Positions 8,788 to 18,597 are shown, numbered from the stretch's first letter. The stretch is DNA of 64,000 nucleotides from Rheinheimera sp. 4Y26 (GCF_025245835.1 NZ_JAOBWS010000004.1:124001-188000), one strand, 5' to 3'. Notes: generated by a model not told the origin, from the sequence alone. Translations and numbers: made by a program.

Positions 8788-10149
8788 TCAACGGGTTCCC
8801 TCACGGCGCAGCGCTGCCGGCGTGAAGTCGTTATCCGATAATTTCACTGAGAAATTATACATCTTATCTTCGTTATCTAAACCGATCGCAATATAACGAC
8901 GTGAGTTCAGATCATGATAGACCTCGAGTGTACTCCAGTGAGTTGGCACTTCATAATAGTTCAGACCATGGGCTGTAGCGACACGGTATAACTCACCACG
9001 CGCATCATAAAGGTCCGCCACATGAATTTGCCAGCTGTCCTCGTCGATATAAAACACCCGTTTACCGTATACGTGGCGCATGCCGTCTTTTAACTTGGCT
9101 TCAACAACCCAAACACGGTGTTTTTCCCAGCGTACGTAGTCTGGGTTTAAATGACCAGCGGTTAACAGACTGGCGTATTTAGTGTCTTTGCTATGCAGTT
9201 TGTAGCTGTTGTATGGAATTAACATTTCCTGCTTGCCTTTGAGCTCCCAGGTGTAACGGTCTGGTGAACCGTTAAACATGTCAAAATCATCTGTGGTGCG
9301 CAGACCATCTGAAGCTGTACCTGGCGCGTCATAAGCCACATTTGGTGCACGGCGTACACGGCGCTGGCCAGTGTTGTAAGTCCAGGCCTGACGTGGTGTT
9401 TTCACCTGGTCCATGGTTTCATGGACTAACAGTGCAGTACCCGCCAGACGTGCCGGCGTCGTCACGCTTTGTTTAAAGCGGAACAGAATGTTTTCCGCCT
9501 GCAAAGCCTCTGCGGTTGCTTTTTGATCTGAATATTTGAACATAATTTGTTCATCAAAACCGATCAGGGTATAAGCACCTGTTGCCGTTGGAGCAGCCTG
9601 GCCACCGTTACGGGTTGCAGCCACACCACGGAAACGTACGATGTGGTTCCAAATCGCTTCCAGACCGTTGGCAGGAATTGGGAACGGAATACCGATAGCG
9701 GCATTAATAATACCGTTGCCACCTTGAACCAGTTCGGCTTTGCCGGCAATTTCCTTAGTTGCATCATACACATACTGTGGGTATGACGCTGAACGATGTG
9801 TTGGATACACGTTCATCTTAAAGGTTTCCGGATACAGGTTAAACAGCGCCAGCTGACCCGGTGACAATAACGATTTGTATTGTTCCAGATTGGCTTTGGT
9901 CACTGTGTACACCACTTTATCAGCGGCAAATGGATCCGGGTGATGATCGCCTGGCTTATAACCAGCAGGCGCCGACTGAATACCACCGGTCCAGGCCGGG
10001 ATACTGCCGTCTTTGTTACCGGCTTTTTCCGCGCCAAGCGGTGTTAAATCAGCACCTAAACGGGCAACCTGGTCTGGTGCAACTTTGGCCATTGCGCCAC
10101 AACTTAAAACCAGCGCAATCGCGGACGATAGCAGGGTGAGTTTTTTCAT
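8788..10149 (-). CDS. DUF1329 exported protein (outer-membrane-associated, lipid-handling-like)
   Basis: This 453-residue protein starts at the ATG at 10149 and opens with signal peptide MKKLTLLSSAIALVLSCGAMA. Conserved DUF1329 features follow: ARLGADLTPLGAEKAGNKDG and IPAWTGG near the mature N terminus, and a C-terminal part rich in beta strands with VEAKLKDGMRHVYGKR and FYIDEDSW. To my knowledge the family is grouped with LolA/LolB-like folds, which bind acyl chains in a half-barrel; no specific substrate is proven. It follows the DUF1302 gene by 16 bases, and the pairing of these two families is widespread. An upstream in-frame extension to 10203 lacks a signal sequence and was not used. 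It ends before a strong hairpin. Confidence 0.9.
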   Translation of the reverse strand: MKKLTLLSSAIALVLSCGAMAKVAPDQVARLGADLTPLGAEKAGNKDGSIPAWTGGIQSAPAGYKPGDHHPDPFAADKVVYTVTKANLEQYKSLLSPGQLALFNLYPETFKMNVYPTHRSASYPQYVYDATKEIAGKAELVQGGNGIINAAIGIPFPIPANGLEAIWNHIVRFRGVAATRNGGQAAPTATGAYTLIGFDEQIMFKYSDQKATAEALQAENILFRFKQSVTTPARLAGTALLVHETMDQVKTPRQAWTYNTGQRRVRRAPNVAYDAPGTASDGLRTTDDFDMFNGSPDRYTWELKGKQEMLIPYNSYKLHSKDTKYASLLTAGHLNPDYVRWEKHRVWVVEAKLKDGMRHVYGKRVFYIDEDSWQIHVADLYDARGELYRVATAHGLNYYEVPTHWSTLEVYHDLNSRRYIAIGLDNEDKMYNFSVKLSDNDFTPAALRREGTR

Positions 10150-10165
10150 AAGACTGTCTCGTCCC

Positions 10166-12334
10166 TTATAATGAATATTTGATGTTAAAAGACACAAAAT
10201 CACGGTCTTCAGTGTTATTGGTGGTGCCTACACCGTCGAAGAAGGCGTTGTAGGAAATTTCAGCTGACCATTGGTTCAGATAATCGAAGCTGACAGCATA
10301 GCTCAGCGATTTTTTATCTTCAGAGAACATAAACAACGGATCAGGTGTAATACCGTTTACGTCATGTGAGAAGGTCAGACGTTGTGACAGGTTCACACCA
10401 GCTAAAACGTTGTTGTAGTCGGCTTTGGCAACGACACGGTAACCCCATGCTGAAGCTGTTGGGAACGGGTTGGTTTCCGGGCCATTGGATAAACCAGTGT
10501 GTAAACCGGTTTTAATCACTAAAGGACCGCCTACACCATTGGTTCCCATCAGCGGATAACCGCTACGGTCAGTATTTGGACCGTTTAAACGCAGTATGTC
10601 CTGATGGGGCATATCTTTGATTTTAATACCACCAATTTCAGCCAGTAAGGTGAAGTTATCGGTGTTCAGCACAGGGCCGAATAAATGGGTAATAGTCACC
10701 TGTGCCTGAGTGGTATCTGCCAGGATATAACCCTGGGCAAATTCACCCGGCTGAACTTTTTTACCATCATAACGGCCAATTTGTGAAATACCGGCAAAAC
10801 CGAGGAAGTTTGCCAGTGCCGGATTTGTTGCTGCGCCATTGGCCAGCTGCTCCGGCATACCGGCATACAGAATTTCTACGTCGTCGATTTGCAGTGGTTC
10901 ATCCTGACGGTAGGCCAGTTCACCTGCGATAGAAGTACCTTCCAGTGTGGTGTTAAAGCTAAAACCATAAAGTTTGATATCTTCCGGATATTCAATCAGA
11001 CCTTTTGACATGCCTTTGAGGTTCGACACGTTTTCTTTGGTCATATTACCGGCGTTGGCAACCAGATAACCGATATCAGCCTGCACTGCCGCAAGGCGGA
11101 AGTCAGAGGCAATACCCGAAATAACCGGCGTGCGGCTGTGGTAATTCATGTAATACAAAGCAAATTCAGTGTCGTTCAGTTCAGGCGCGAAATATTCTAA
11201 CTTGGCACCATACTGACCACCGTCTTCCGGCTCAATTTCACCGGCATCGCCATAAGGACGCAGCGTAACTTTTGTTGGATAAGCCAGATAAGACGCTGAT
11301 AAAGCGCTGATTGCAGCCTGAGCCTGTGCTTTTTGCGCGGCAGAAGCCTGTGGATTGGCAAGTACAGCGCTGGCCGCTTTGATATTGGTGCCGATGCTGT
11401 TTAAACCAGCCAGTAAGGTTGATAAATCAAGATCCGGGTTACCGGCAAAACCTAACTGAATATTCTGGTTGTAACCGCCTTTACCGGCAAAGTCGTTGGT
11501 GGAGAAATAAGTGCCTGGCACCGGCAGGTAGCTGTTTTGCCAATCGTACTGATAAAACACTTCAGCTGACAGCTGTTCAGTTAAACCTAAAGATGCTGAG
11601 ATCATCCCTACCGGAATATAAGCTTCTTTTAAATCAGCACCTGGTAAACGGGCGATACCGACATCGATTGGTGTGATGTTGATACCGTGCTGAATTAACG
11701 TACTTTCACCCCAGCTTAATACCTGATTACCGACACGGATGGATAATGGGTTAGCACCATCATTCAGCGCAAAATTGGCAAATACATAAGCATCTAATAA
11801 ACGCAGGTCACGACAGGCTAAATCACGGCCTTCATCATCGGCACATGGATCCACTCTGTTGCCTGAAACAGGATTGGTGTAAGCACCATCATTGTCCATC
11901 AGGGCGGCGTCATAAAAATACATAAAGCGGGTAAAGAGACCAAAATCACCTTTGGTCACTGATAATTCGTGAGTGCCTTTAAACAGCTCAGAGAACATGT
12001 CACCTTTGTCGTAGTTCAGGTTGCCGGCATCACCGTTTGATGAATAACCGCCTCTTTGTTGCCAGACTTGTGACGAGGTGTAGATAGTGTTACTTGCAGC
12101 GTTGTAACCAGTCCAGTTCAGCGCCGGATTGTTGGCTTTACTGATAGTGTCCCAGTTTCTGTCCTCAGCGCGCCAGCTGGCGCCATAAGAAAAGCTTGAG
12201 TCAAATACAACTTCTACGTCGTCGCCTAATGTATAACTGGCGGCTTGAATGGATGTTGCAGACAAGGCTAACAGCGCAGACGCGACACCTATTGCTAAAG
12301 GATTTTTAGCAAAGGCAAATGGCCTTTTGTTCAT
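10166..12334 (-). CDS. DUF1302 outer-membrane beta-barrel-like protein
   Basis: This 722-residue protein opens with a signal peptide (MNKRPFAFAKNPLAIG...SIQA). Alternating strands typical of an outer-membrane barrel follow, ending in FVSFNIKYSL, a plausible C-terminal barrel signal with a hydrophobic last residue. The N-terminal VEVVFDSSFSYGASWR and later QVLSWGESTLIQHGINI are DUF1302 hallmarks. Acidic loop segments and an Ala-rich stretch around residues 310-350 would lie outside the barrel core. Members are linked by genome context to uptake or export of hydrophobic compounds. The start has a strong GGGGGAG ribosome-binding site. It is the first gene of the four-gene cluster and would be the outer-membrane exit or entry point of that system. 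Confidence 0.88.
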   Translation of the reverse strand: MNKRPFAFAKNPLAIGVASALLALSATSIQAASYTLGDDVEVVFDSSFSYGASWRAEDRNWDTISKANNPALNWTGYNAASNTIYTSSQVWQQRGGYSSNGDAGNLNYDKGDMFSELFKGTHELSVTKGDFGLFTRFMYFYDAALMDNDGAYTNPVSGNRVDPCADDEGRDLACRDLRLLDAYVFANFALNDGANPLSIRVGNQVLSWGESTLIQHGINITPIDVGIARLPGADLKEAYIPVGMISASLGLTEQLSAEVFYQYDWQNSYLPVPGTYFSTNDFAGKGGYNQNIQLGFAGNPDLDLSTLLAGLNSIGTNIKAASAVLANPQASAAQKAQAQAAISALSASYLAYPTKVTLRPYGDAGEIEPEDGGQYGAKLEYFAPELNDTEFALYYMNYHSRTPVISGIASDFRLAAVQADIGYLVANAGNMTKENVSNLKGMSKGLIEYPEDIKLYGFSFNTTLEGTSIAGELAYRQDEPLQIDDVEILYAGMPEQLANGAATNPALANFLGFAGISQIGRYDGKKVQPGEFAQGYILADTTQAQVTITHLFGPVLNTDNFTLLAEIGGIKIKDMPHQDILRLNGPNTDRSGYPLMGTNGVGGPLVIKTGLHTGLSNGPETNPFPTASAWGYRVVAKADYNNVLAGVNLSQRLTFSHDVNGITPDPLFMFSEDKKSLSYAVSFDYLNQWSAEISYNAFFDGVGTTNNTEDRDFVSFNIKYSL

Positions 12335-12651
12335 CTTGTGATCTCCCCCCCTGTCCCTGCAGGTCTATTTTGTTTTTGTAATGAATGAGCCGGTTCAACT
12401 GCTCTGATCTCTGCTCACTTGGGTAAAATAATTACATCATTTTATAAAGGGCGCAAGGCTTGCGATGTCGTAAATCTGTTGATTTGTCTTTAGTTTTTTC
12501 TGCGAACTGTCCGATTCTGTCAGTATTGGCCAGACCTCAGTTTAACTGGGTTTACAAAAAATGTACGAATAAGGGTTAAGTTGATGAAAACAAAAGGCAA
12601 ATGACAAAATTTTCCAGCCTGCGTTTTAATCTGCCGTTTAAAGTAGCTACT
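12335..12651 (-). other. Upstream region of the DUF1302 cluster
   Basis: This is 317 bases without a gene, AT-rich in places. On the minus strand, TTGCGC (12456-12451) is followed after 16 bases by TAATTA. This is only a weak match to a sigma-70 promoter. No terminator, tRNA or repeat was recognised. Confidence 0.35.
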
Positions 12652-12876
12652 CTAATTTATTTTTTTAAGCCCAATAAACTTACCCGTTGCTGTGGTCGTC
12701 AGTTCAAAATAACCATTTAAACCAAAATGACTGATATAAGGCCGGAAATGGTGGGCTGGCAGCTGCACTTTTTCGCCGCTGTCTGCCCACACTAACACTT
12801 GTGTAATAGCACCCTGATAATACGCGAGGCACTGCTCTGCACTGAGCACTGCGTGAAATCTATAGGTTTTGTTCAT
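12652..12876 (-). CDS. DUF2835 family small protein
   Basis: This 74-residue protein has the pattern of the DUF2835 family: RF...LS.E..LAYYQG......V...SGEKVQLPAHHFRPYISHFGLNG.FEL......FIGLKKI. The function is unknown. The family is common in gammaproteobacteria and is often found beside pepN. The ATG at 12876 overlaps the pepN stop codon as TGATG, which implies translational coupling; a GTG one codon earlier (12879) is also possible. It is predicted cytosolic, with no signal peptide or membrane segment. Confidence 0.8.
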   Translation of the reverse strand: MNKTYRFHAVLSAEQCLAYYQGAITQVLVWADSGEKVQLPAHHFRPYISHFGLNGYFELTTTATGKFIGLKKIN

Positions 12877-15479
12877 CACTGCAGACTTCGGCTGACCTTT
12901 TCATACAAATCATTGCTAAGTCCCGGTAACGCGAGCAGTTGCTGCAGTTGCTTTTGCATCAGCTGCTGCCGGTTTTGGTCAAAACGTTTCCAGGACAACA
13001 GCGGCGTGACCAGTCTGGCTGTCAGCTGCGGATTGACCGCATCAAGTTTTTGCAGGATTTGGGTCAGCAGCAGATACCCCCTACCGTCTGTGCGATGGAA
13101 CTGCAGCGGGTTTTGCATGGCAAAAGCACCATACACAGCCCTGACTCTGTTGGGATTGGTCCAGCTAAATTGCGGGCACTCTGATAACGCGGCAAGACTG
13201 TCAAAGACAGCGGGCGATGGGCTGATTGCCTGCACACTGGCCCATTTATCAAACACCTGCGGGTTCTGCGCAAAACGCTGACCGAGATCGGCCAGCATAG
13301 TTGCAGCGGTATGACTTTCAGCAAAAACGGCAGCTTTAATAGCGGCCAAACGGTCCGTCATATTGTCCGACTGCTGATAATGCGAAAGTAACAGTTCATC
13401 ATGGCCGCTCAGCGCCAGGTAAGACAAACATAATGCCTGCAGTTGCCTGCAGCCGGTTTGGGTCTGTGAATACTGATAAGGAGCGCGCGGTAATTTGTGG
13501 TAACAGGCCAGTAAGTCAGGCTGCAAAGCCAGGGCTATTTGTTGGCGGAAATCCTGTAAGCTTTGCAAAATTGCATCCACCGGGATCTCATCGTATTGTT
13601 CAGCCAGGGTGTCGTAACCAGGCAGCGTTAATAATTCTGCGGTAAAAGCCAAATCAGCGAGCGGCTGTTGCAGCAGTTGTTGCATACTGGCAATCAGCGC
13701 TTGTGGGATCATCACTGTTGATTGTGCTGAGGCTGATTTTTCTTGTTGCAGCCGCGCGGCTTGTTCAACGGACTGATGAACCAAAGCTGACCACAGTTGT
13801 TGCATCGCATCCCAGCGCGCGACCCCATCCTGCGCTTTGGCGGCAATCAGCAGCAACTCCTGCGTTTGATATTGCACCTGTAGCTTCACAGGCGCAGAAA
13901 AATCGGCCAGTAACACCGGCACCACATCGTCCGGCACATTGCTAAAACGCCACTCGGCACGTTCGTCGTTCAGTACCAGCAATTGCTGCTGATGATAATC
14001 AGTACCGGCACTGACAAGTTCAAAACGGACCGGTAGCACCAGTGGTAACTTGGCGCTGCCATCTGCTGTTGCCGGCGTATGTTGACTAAGGCTGAGATGC
14101 AGACATTTTTCAGTGCTGTTGTAACTGTAAGTTGCACTAAGCACCGGGGTACCGGCTTGCTGGTACCAGCGGCGGAACTGCTGAAGATCAACACCGCTCG
14201 CGTCCTGCATCGCCTGCACAAAATCATCACAGGTGACGGCCTGGCCATCATGCCGTGCAAAATACAGATCCATGCCTTTTCTGAAACCCTCAGCACCCAG
14301 CAAGCTGTGTTGCATCCTGATCACCTCAGCGCCTTTGTCGTACACTGTCACGGTATAAAAGTTATTCATCTCAAGCACTTGCTCAGGCCTTATCGGGTGC
14401 GCCATAGGGCCAGCGTCTTCGGCAAACTGGGCAGTGCGGATGGTTTTTATCGCATCAATGCGGCATAAAGTTGGCGAGCCCATATCGGCACTGAACTGCT
14501 GATCACGGAACACCGTCAGGCCCTCTTTTAAACTGAGCTGGAACCAGTCACGGCAAGTGACCCTGTTACCGGTCCAGTTATGGAAATACTCATGACCGAT
14601 AATACTTTCAATATGGAAATAGTCAGTGTCGGTGGCGGACTCCGCATCAGCCAGCACGTATTTGCTGTTAAAAATATTCAGGCCTTTATTTTCCATGGCG
14701 CCCATATTAAAAAAGTCGACAGCCACCACCATATACACTTCAAGATCGTACTCCAGACCATAGGTGGTTTCGTCCCAGCGCATGGCTTTTTTCAGCGACT
14801 CCATGGCAAATTCGGCACGGCTTTTATTGCCTTTATCCACATAAAACGCCAGTTTGACCTCTCGGCCGCTGCGGGTTTGATAGCTGTCTTCGAGCACATC
14901 AAAATCACCTGCGACTAAGGCAAATAAATAACAAGGTTTAGGGAAAGGGTCGAACCAGCTGACACGACGTCTGCCATCGGCGAGTAACGCTGAGGCGGTT
15001 TGATTGCCATTTGATAACAGGTGCGGATACTTTGTGCTGTCAGCAATGATATGGGTGGTAAACACAGCAAGCATATCAGGGCGGTCCGGATAATAAGTGA
15101 TACGGCGGAATCCTTCGGCTTCACACTGGGTGCAATAAGCACCATTGGAAAGGTATAAACCTTCCAATGCTGTGTTTGCGGCCGGGTTTAGCAGAGTCAC
15201 TATTTTCAGTTCAAATACGTCAGGCAAGTCCTCTAATATCAGCTGTTCGTCATCAAGCTGGTAGTTTGTGACCAGGGTGCCGTTGAGCCAAACCCCCTCA
15301 AGTTGCAGATATTGACCATCCAATACCAGGGGCGTAACTTCGCCTGTTCTGCGCCATTGGCTGATGGCTGTGACCCGGGTTTGTTCCGGTGCTAAATCAA
15401 ACTCAAGCTCAATGGTATCAATGGCATAAGATGGTGCCTGATAGTCAGCTAATCTTTTTGCCTGGCGGGTTTGACTCAT
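12876..15479 (-). CDS. pepN: Aminopeptidase N, M1 family
   Basis: This 867-residue cytosolic zinc aminopeptidase is close to the 870 residues of E. coli PepN. It removes N-terminal amino acids from peptides in the last steps of protein turnover. The exopeptidase motif GAMEN is near residue 260. The zinc site HEYFHNW begins near 297, with the third ligand Glu in LKEGLTVFRDQ. These spacings match the E. coli enzyme. The frame is open 26 codons further upstream, but the ATG at 15479 (MSQTRQAKRLADY) has GGAG at a good distance and aligns with the known start. It is co-transcribed with the DUF2835 gene and separated from nhaC by a terminator. Confidence 0.97.
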   Translation of the reverse strand: MSQTRQAKRLADYQAPSYAIDTIELEFDLAPEQTRVTAISQWRRTGEVTPLVLDGQYLQLEGVWLNGTLVTNYQLDDEQLILEDLPDVFELKIVTLLNPAANTALEGLYLSNGAYCTQCEAEGFRRITYYPDRPDMLAVFTTHIIADSTKYPHLLSNGNQTASALLADGRRRVSWFDPFPKPCYLFALVAGDFDVLEDSYQTRSGREVKLAFYVDKGNKSRAEFAMESLKKAMRWDETTYGLEYDLEVYMVVAVDFFNMGAMENKGLNIFNSKYVLADAESATDTDYFHIESIIGHEYFHNWTGNRVTCRDWFQLSLKEGLTVFRDQQFSADMGSPTLCRIDAIKTIRTAQFAEDAGPMAHPIRPEQVLEMNNFYTVTVYDKGAEVIRMQHSLLGAEGFRKGMDLYFARHDGQAVTCDDFVQAMQDASGVDLQQFRRWYQQAGTPVLSATYSYNSTEKCLHLSLSQHTPATADGSAKLPLVLPVRFELVSAGTDYHQQQLLVLNDERAEWRFSNVPDDVVPVLLADFSAPVKLQVQYQTQELLLIAAKAQDGVARWDAMQQLWSALVHQSVEQAARLQQEKSASAQSTVMIPQALIASMQQLLQQPLADLAFTAELLTLPGYDTLAEQYDEIPVDAILQSLQDFRQQIALALQPDLLACYHKLPRAPYQYSQTQTGCRQLQALCLSYLALSGHDELLLSHYQQSDNMTDRLAAIKAAVFAESHTAATMLADLGQRFAQNPQVFDKWASVQAISPSPAVFDSLAALSECPQFSWTNPNRVRAVYGAFAMQNPLQFHRTDGRGYLLLTQILQKLDAVNPQLTARLVTPLLSWKRFDQNRQQLMQKQLQQLLALPGLSNDLYEKVSRSLQ

Positions 15480-15593
15480 AATTGCTCCGTTGATCGTTGC
15501 TGGTATTGTGCCTTGCTGCGGTTGTGGCAAGTGTACTGAAATCAGTGGCCTGTGCAACCTGCTTTGCTGGCACAGATATATCGGATGACATAA

Positions 15594-15619
15594 AAAAACC
15601 TGAGCTTGCTCAGGTTTTT
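15594..15619 (-). terminator. Terminator after nhaC
   Basis: Perfect 11-bp stem AAAAACCTGAG/CTCAGGTTTTT with loop CTTG. The T tract continues for two more bases on the minus strand. It lies 48 bases after the nhaC stop and before pepN. The A-rich 5' arm means it could also stop transcription from the other strand. Confidence 0.85.
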
Positions 15620-15667
15620 AGTTTTAACGAAGGGCTAAGCGATATTACAGCGACCGCTGCAATGACA

Positions 15668-17143
15668 TCAGCCTTTAATTGCCACCGGGTTTGGCACTGA
15701 CGTTGGTGGTGTCAGTTTCAGGATCTTGATACCGCAGTACGCATAGATAATGGCTAAAACCGGATTAATCAGGTTGAAGAACGCATAAAAAATGTATTCC
15801 AGCGGGCTGACGTTGAGCACGCCATGCATATAGGCACCACAGGTATTCCAGGGCACCAGCGGACTGGTAATGGTGCCGCCGTCTTCCAGCGTGCGTGACA
15901 GATTCACTGGTGCCAGCCCTCTTCTGGCATATTCGTCTTTATACATTCTGCCCGGCATCACAATGGCCATATACTGATCAGCAGTCAGAATATTGGTGGC
16001 AATACAGGTCGCAATAGTACTGGTGATTAAAGAGCCTGTGCTATGCGCTTTGGCCAGAATCGCTTCCACAAAACGGCGCAATAAACCTGTGTGCTCAAGC
16101 ACCGAACCAAAAACCATGGCCGACATAATCAGCCAGACAGTGTTCATCATTTTTGCCATACCACCGCCGGACAATAACTTATCCAGTTCAGCATTTCCGC
16201 TTTCGATCACAAAACCGCTATGTAATGTGCTCCAGATCACTTTGAGCAAGCCAAGCGCTGTCGGCAAAGTGTCATCCGCCATTTTATTCACCAGTTCAGG
16301 CTGGAACAGCAATGCCCAGACACCTCCGAGTAATGCACCGATAAACACTGTTGGGAAAGCAGGTACTTTTTTAATCGCCATGATCATCAGCACCAGCATA
16401 GGCACCAGGTTCAACAAGCCGATATTAAACTGCGCCTGTAAATCAGCGCTGAGTTTGACTATTTTTTCTGCGTCCGCGACAGCTCCACTGTTGAAGCCCA
16501 GAGCAGCAAAAATAACAATGGCAATAACCAGACTTGGAATTGTGGTCCAGGTCATATGGCGGATATGGTCAAACAGTTCAGCACCTGCCACGGCCGGCGC
16601 CAGATTGGTGGTGTCTGACAAAGGCGAAATTTTATCACCAAAATAAGCACCGCTGATAATTGCACCCGCAGTGATGACCGGTGACAAACCAAGCCCCACT
16701 GACACGCCAATCAACGCGACACCTATGGTTGCGGCTGTGGTCCATGAGCTGCCGATAGACATAGACACAATGGCGCATAAAATACAGGTAGCCGCATAAA
16801 ACCAGGCTGGATCCAGCACTTGCAGCCCGTAATAGATTAAAGCCGGTACTGTACCTGCCAGTAACCAGGTGCCAATCAGTGCGCCTACGGCAAACAGAAT
16901 CAGCACAGCGCCCAGCGACAATGAAATGCCATGGATCATGGCTTTTTCCATCTCAGCCCAGCTGTAACCATTTTTTAAGCCGATAATGACGGCGATAGCA
17001 GCCCCAACAAAAAGCGCGATTTGGTTTGGACCATAAGAGGAATCACTGCCGTAAAGGTATACCGACAGGCTTAACAGGATGATTAATACCACCAGTGGAA
17101 TTAACGCATCCAGCAGACTGGGTCTTTTGATTTGATTTGTCAT
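15668..17143 (-). CDS. nhaC: Na+/H+ antiporter, NhaC family
   Basis: This 491-residue protein has about twelve hydrophobic segments and fits the NhaC group. Family-like stretches include GSSWTTAATIGVALIGV, ISGAYFGDKISPLSDTTNLAPAVAG and EDGGTITSPLVPWNTCGAYM. NhaC proteins exchange Na+ for protons at the inner membrane; some relatives exchange organic acids such as malate for lactate. The preceding gene on the same strand is a Na+-dependent SNF symporter, 41 bases away. The pair may therefore couple Na+-driven solute uptake to Na+ export; that link is inferred. The substrate (ion only, or organic anion) cannot be read from sequence. Confidence 0.88.
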   Translation of the reverse strand: MTNQIKRPSLLDALIPLVVLIILLSLSVYLYGSDSSYGPNQIALFVGAAIAVIIGLKNGYSWAEMEKAMIHGISLSLGAVLILFAVGALIGTWLLAGTVPALIYYGLQVLDPAWFYAATCILCAIVSMSIGSSWTTAATIGVALIGVSVGLGLSPVITAGAIISGAYFGDKISPLSDTTNLAPAVAGAELFDHIRHMTWTTIPSLVIAIVIFAALGFNSGAVADAEKIVKLSADLQAQFNIGLLNLVPMLVLMIMAIKKVPAFPTVFIGALLGGVWALLFQPELVNKMADDTLPTALGLLKVIWSTLHSGFVIESGNAELDKLLSGGGMAKMMNTVWLIMSAMVFGSVLEHTGLLRRFVEAILAKAHSTGSLITSTIATCIATNILTADQYMAIVMPGRMYKDEYARRGLAPVNLSRTLEDGGTITSPLVPWNTCGAYMHGVLNVSPLEYIFYAFFNLINPVLAIIYAYCGIKILKLTPPTSVPNPVAIKG

Positions 17144-17184
17144 TATTGCTACTCAGTTGCCCTTAAGGGCGTTTTTTGTAATTG

Positions 17185-18564
17185 TCAGAGTACGCCAACC
17201 AGATTCAAAAACACTGCGACTATTGCCACAGGTGTGAACCAGCGGATACAGAAGCGCCAGATAGTATAAGCAAGTGGCGTTGTATTCAACTCTTCTTCGA
17301 TGGCATGACGTTTCATCACCCAACCGGTAAATAATGCCACCGACAAGCCGCCCAGCGGTAGCAGAATATCTGAGGTCAGATGATCAATAAACTCAAAAAA
17401 GTTGTGAACGTCTTTGCCAATAAAATGAAAGTCAAACTGTGACCAGGCCGCACCACTAAAGGAGAATACCGTCAACAGACTTAAACTCCAGAGCACCACG
17501 CCGCCAAGCAAAGCAGCAGGTACCCGGTTAAATCCTTTAGATTCAACCAGCCATGCCACCACCGACTCCATCATGGCTATGGTGGAGGTAAAAGCAGCCA
17601 GCACCAGCATAATAAAAAATATTGGCCCGAGCACGGCTCCGCCCGGCATAGTGGTAAAAGCGACGGGTAAAGTGACAAAAATAAGGCCAGGCCCCTGACC
17701 TGCGTCTAATCCCTGACTGAACACTATCGGATAAATCACCATAGCGGCAATAAGCGCCACTGACGTATCAGCCAGTGCAATCCACACCGATGTGCGAACT
17801 ATAGAAACGTTATTGGGTAAATAAGCGCCATAAATCATCATCACACCAGAGGCTAAACTCAGGCTGAAAAAGGCATGGCCCAAAGCTATCAGCACCCCAT
17901 TCATCGTCAGTTTGGAAAAGTCCGGGTAAAACATAAAACGGGCTGCCTGTAAAAACTCACCGGTCAGACAGGCATATATTGCCATGCCAACTAAAAGTAA
18001 ATACAAAGCCGGCATCATCCATTTTACGGCACGTTCCAGACCATTTTTGAGACCACGCGCAACCACGGCACAGGTGGTCACAATGACGACCGTGGTCCAG
18101 AGCAACAAATTACTGCTATCTGTTGAAAACTGACCGAACATCTGCCCAAGTTCGGTAGCGGATTTGCCGGCAAATTCCCCTGTGGCCGCTTTACCAACAT
18201 AAGCAAAAGCCCAGCCGGCAATCACCGAATAAAATGACAAAATCAAAAATCCGGCAAAAAGACCAATCCAGCCAGTCAGTTGCCAATACGGATGGGCATT
18301 GGCTTCCAGCGCCAGTATACGTGCTGATAAACCAGGGCTTTGCCGCCCTCTTTTACCCATCAGTACTTCGGCCATCAGTACCGGCAAACCAATTAATAAA
18401 ATTGCCAGCAGATAGACGAGCACAAAGGCGCCACCGCCGTTTTGCCCCATGATGTATGGGAACTTCCAGATATTGCCAAGACCAACGGCGGCACCTGTAG
18501 CGGCGATAATAAATGTAAAACGGCTGGACCATTGGCCATGAACAGAAGGACGGCGCTGTGACAT
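17185..18564 (-). CDS. Sodium-dependent SNF-family (neurotransmitter/amino-acid type) symporter
   Basis: This 459-residue protein has about 11-12 membrane helices. The first helix carries the SNF signature GAAVGLGNIWKFPY, with the unwound Na+/substrate site known from LeuT, and continues to NGGGAFVLVYLLAILLIGLP. Bacterial members import amino acids such as tryptophan, tyrosine or leucine with Na+. The ATG has AGG eight bases upstream. It is probably co-transcribed with nhaC, since no minus-strand terminator lies in the 41-base gap. The substrate cannot be assigned. Confidence 0.92.
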   Translation of the reverse strand: MSQRRPSVHGQWSSRFTFIIAATGAAVGLGNIWKFPYIMGQNGGGAFVLVYLLAILLIGLPVLMAEVLMGKRGRQSPGLSARILALEANAHPYWQLTGWIGLFAGFLILSFYSVIAGWAFAYVGKAATGEFAGKSATELGQMFGQFSTDSSNLLLWTTVVIVTTCAVVARGLKNGLERAVKWMMPALYLLLVGMAIYACLTGEFLQAARFMFYPDFSKLTMNGVLIALGHAFFSLSLASGVMMIYGAYLPNNVSIVRTSVWIALADTSVALIAAMVIYPIVFSQGLDAGQGPGLIFVTLPVAFTTMPGGAVLGPIFFIMLVLAAFTSTIAMMESVVAWLVESKGFNRVPAALLGGVVLWSLSLLTVFSFSGAAWSQFDFHFIGKDVHNFFEFIDHLTSDILLPLGGLSVALFTGWVMKRHAIEEELNTTPLAYTIWRFCIRWFTPVAIVAVFLNLVGVL

Positions 18565-18597
18565 GCGTAAAACCTAAAATAAACGACACAAAAAAAC

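Noticed and set aside
17159-17170. Palindrome GCCCTTAAGGGC followed by GTTTTTTG
   Set aside because: The T tract lies on the plus strand, but the flanking genes are on the minus strand. A terminator for the SNF gene would need the opposite polarity.
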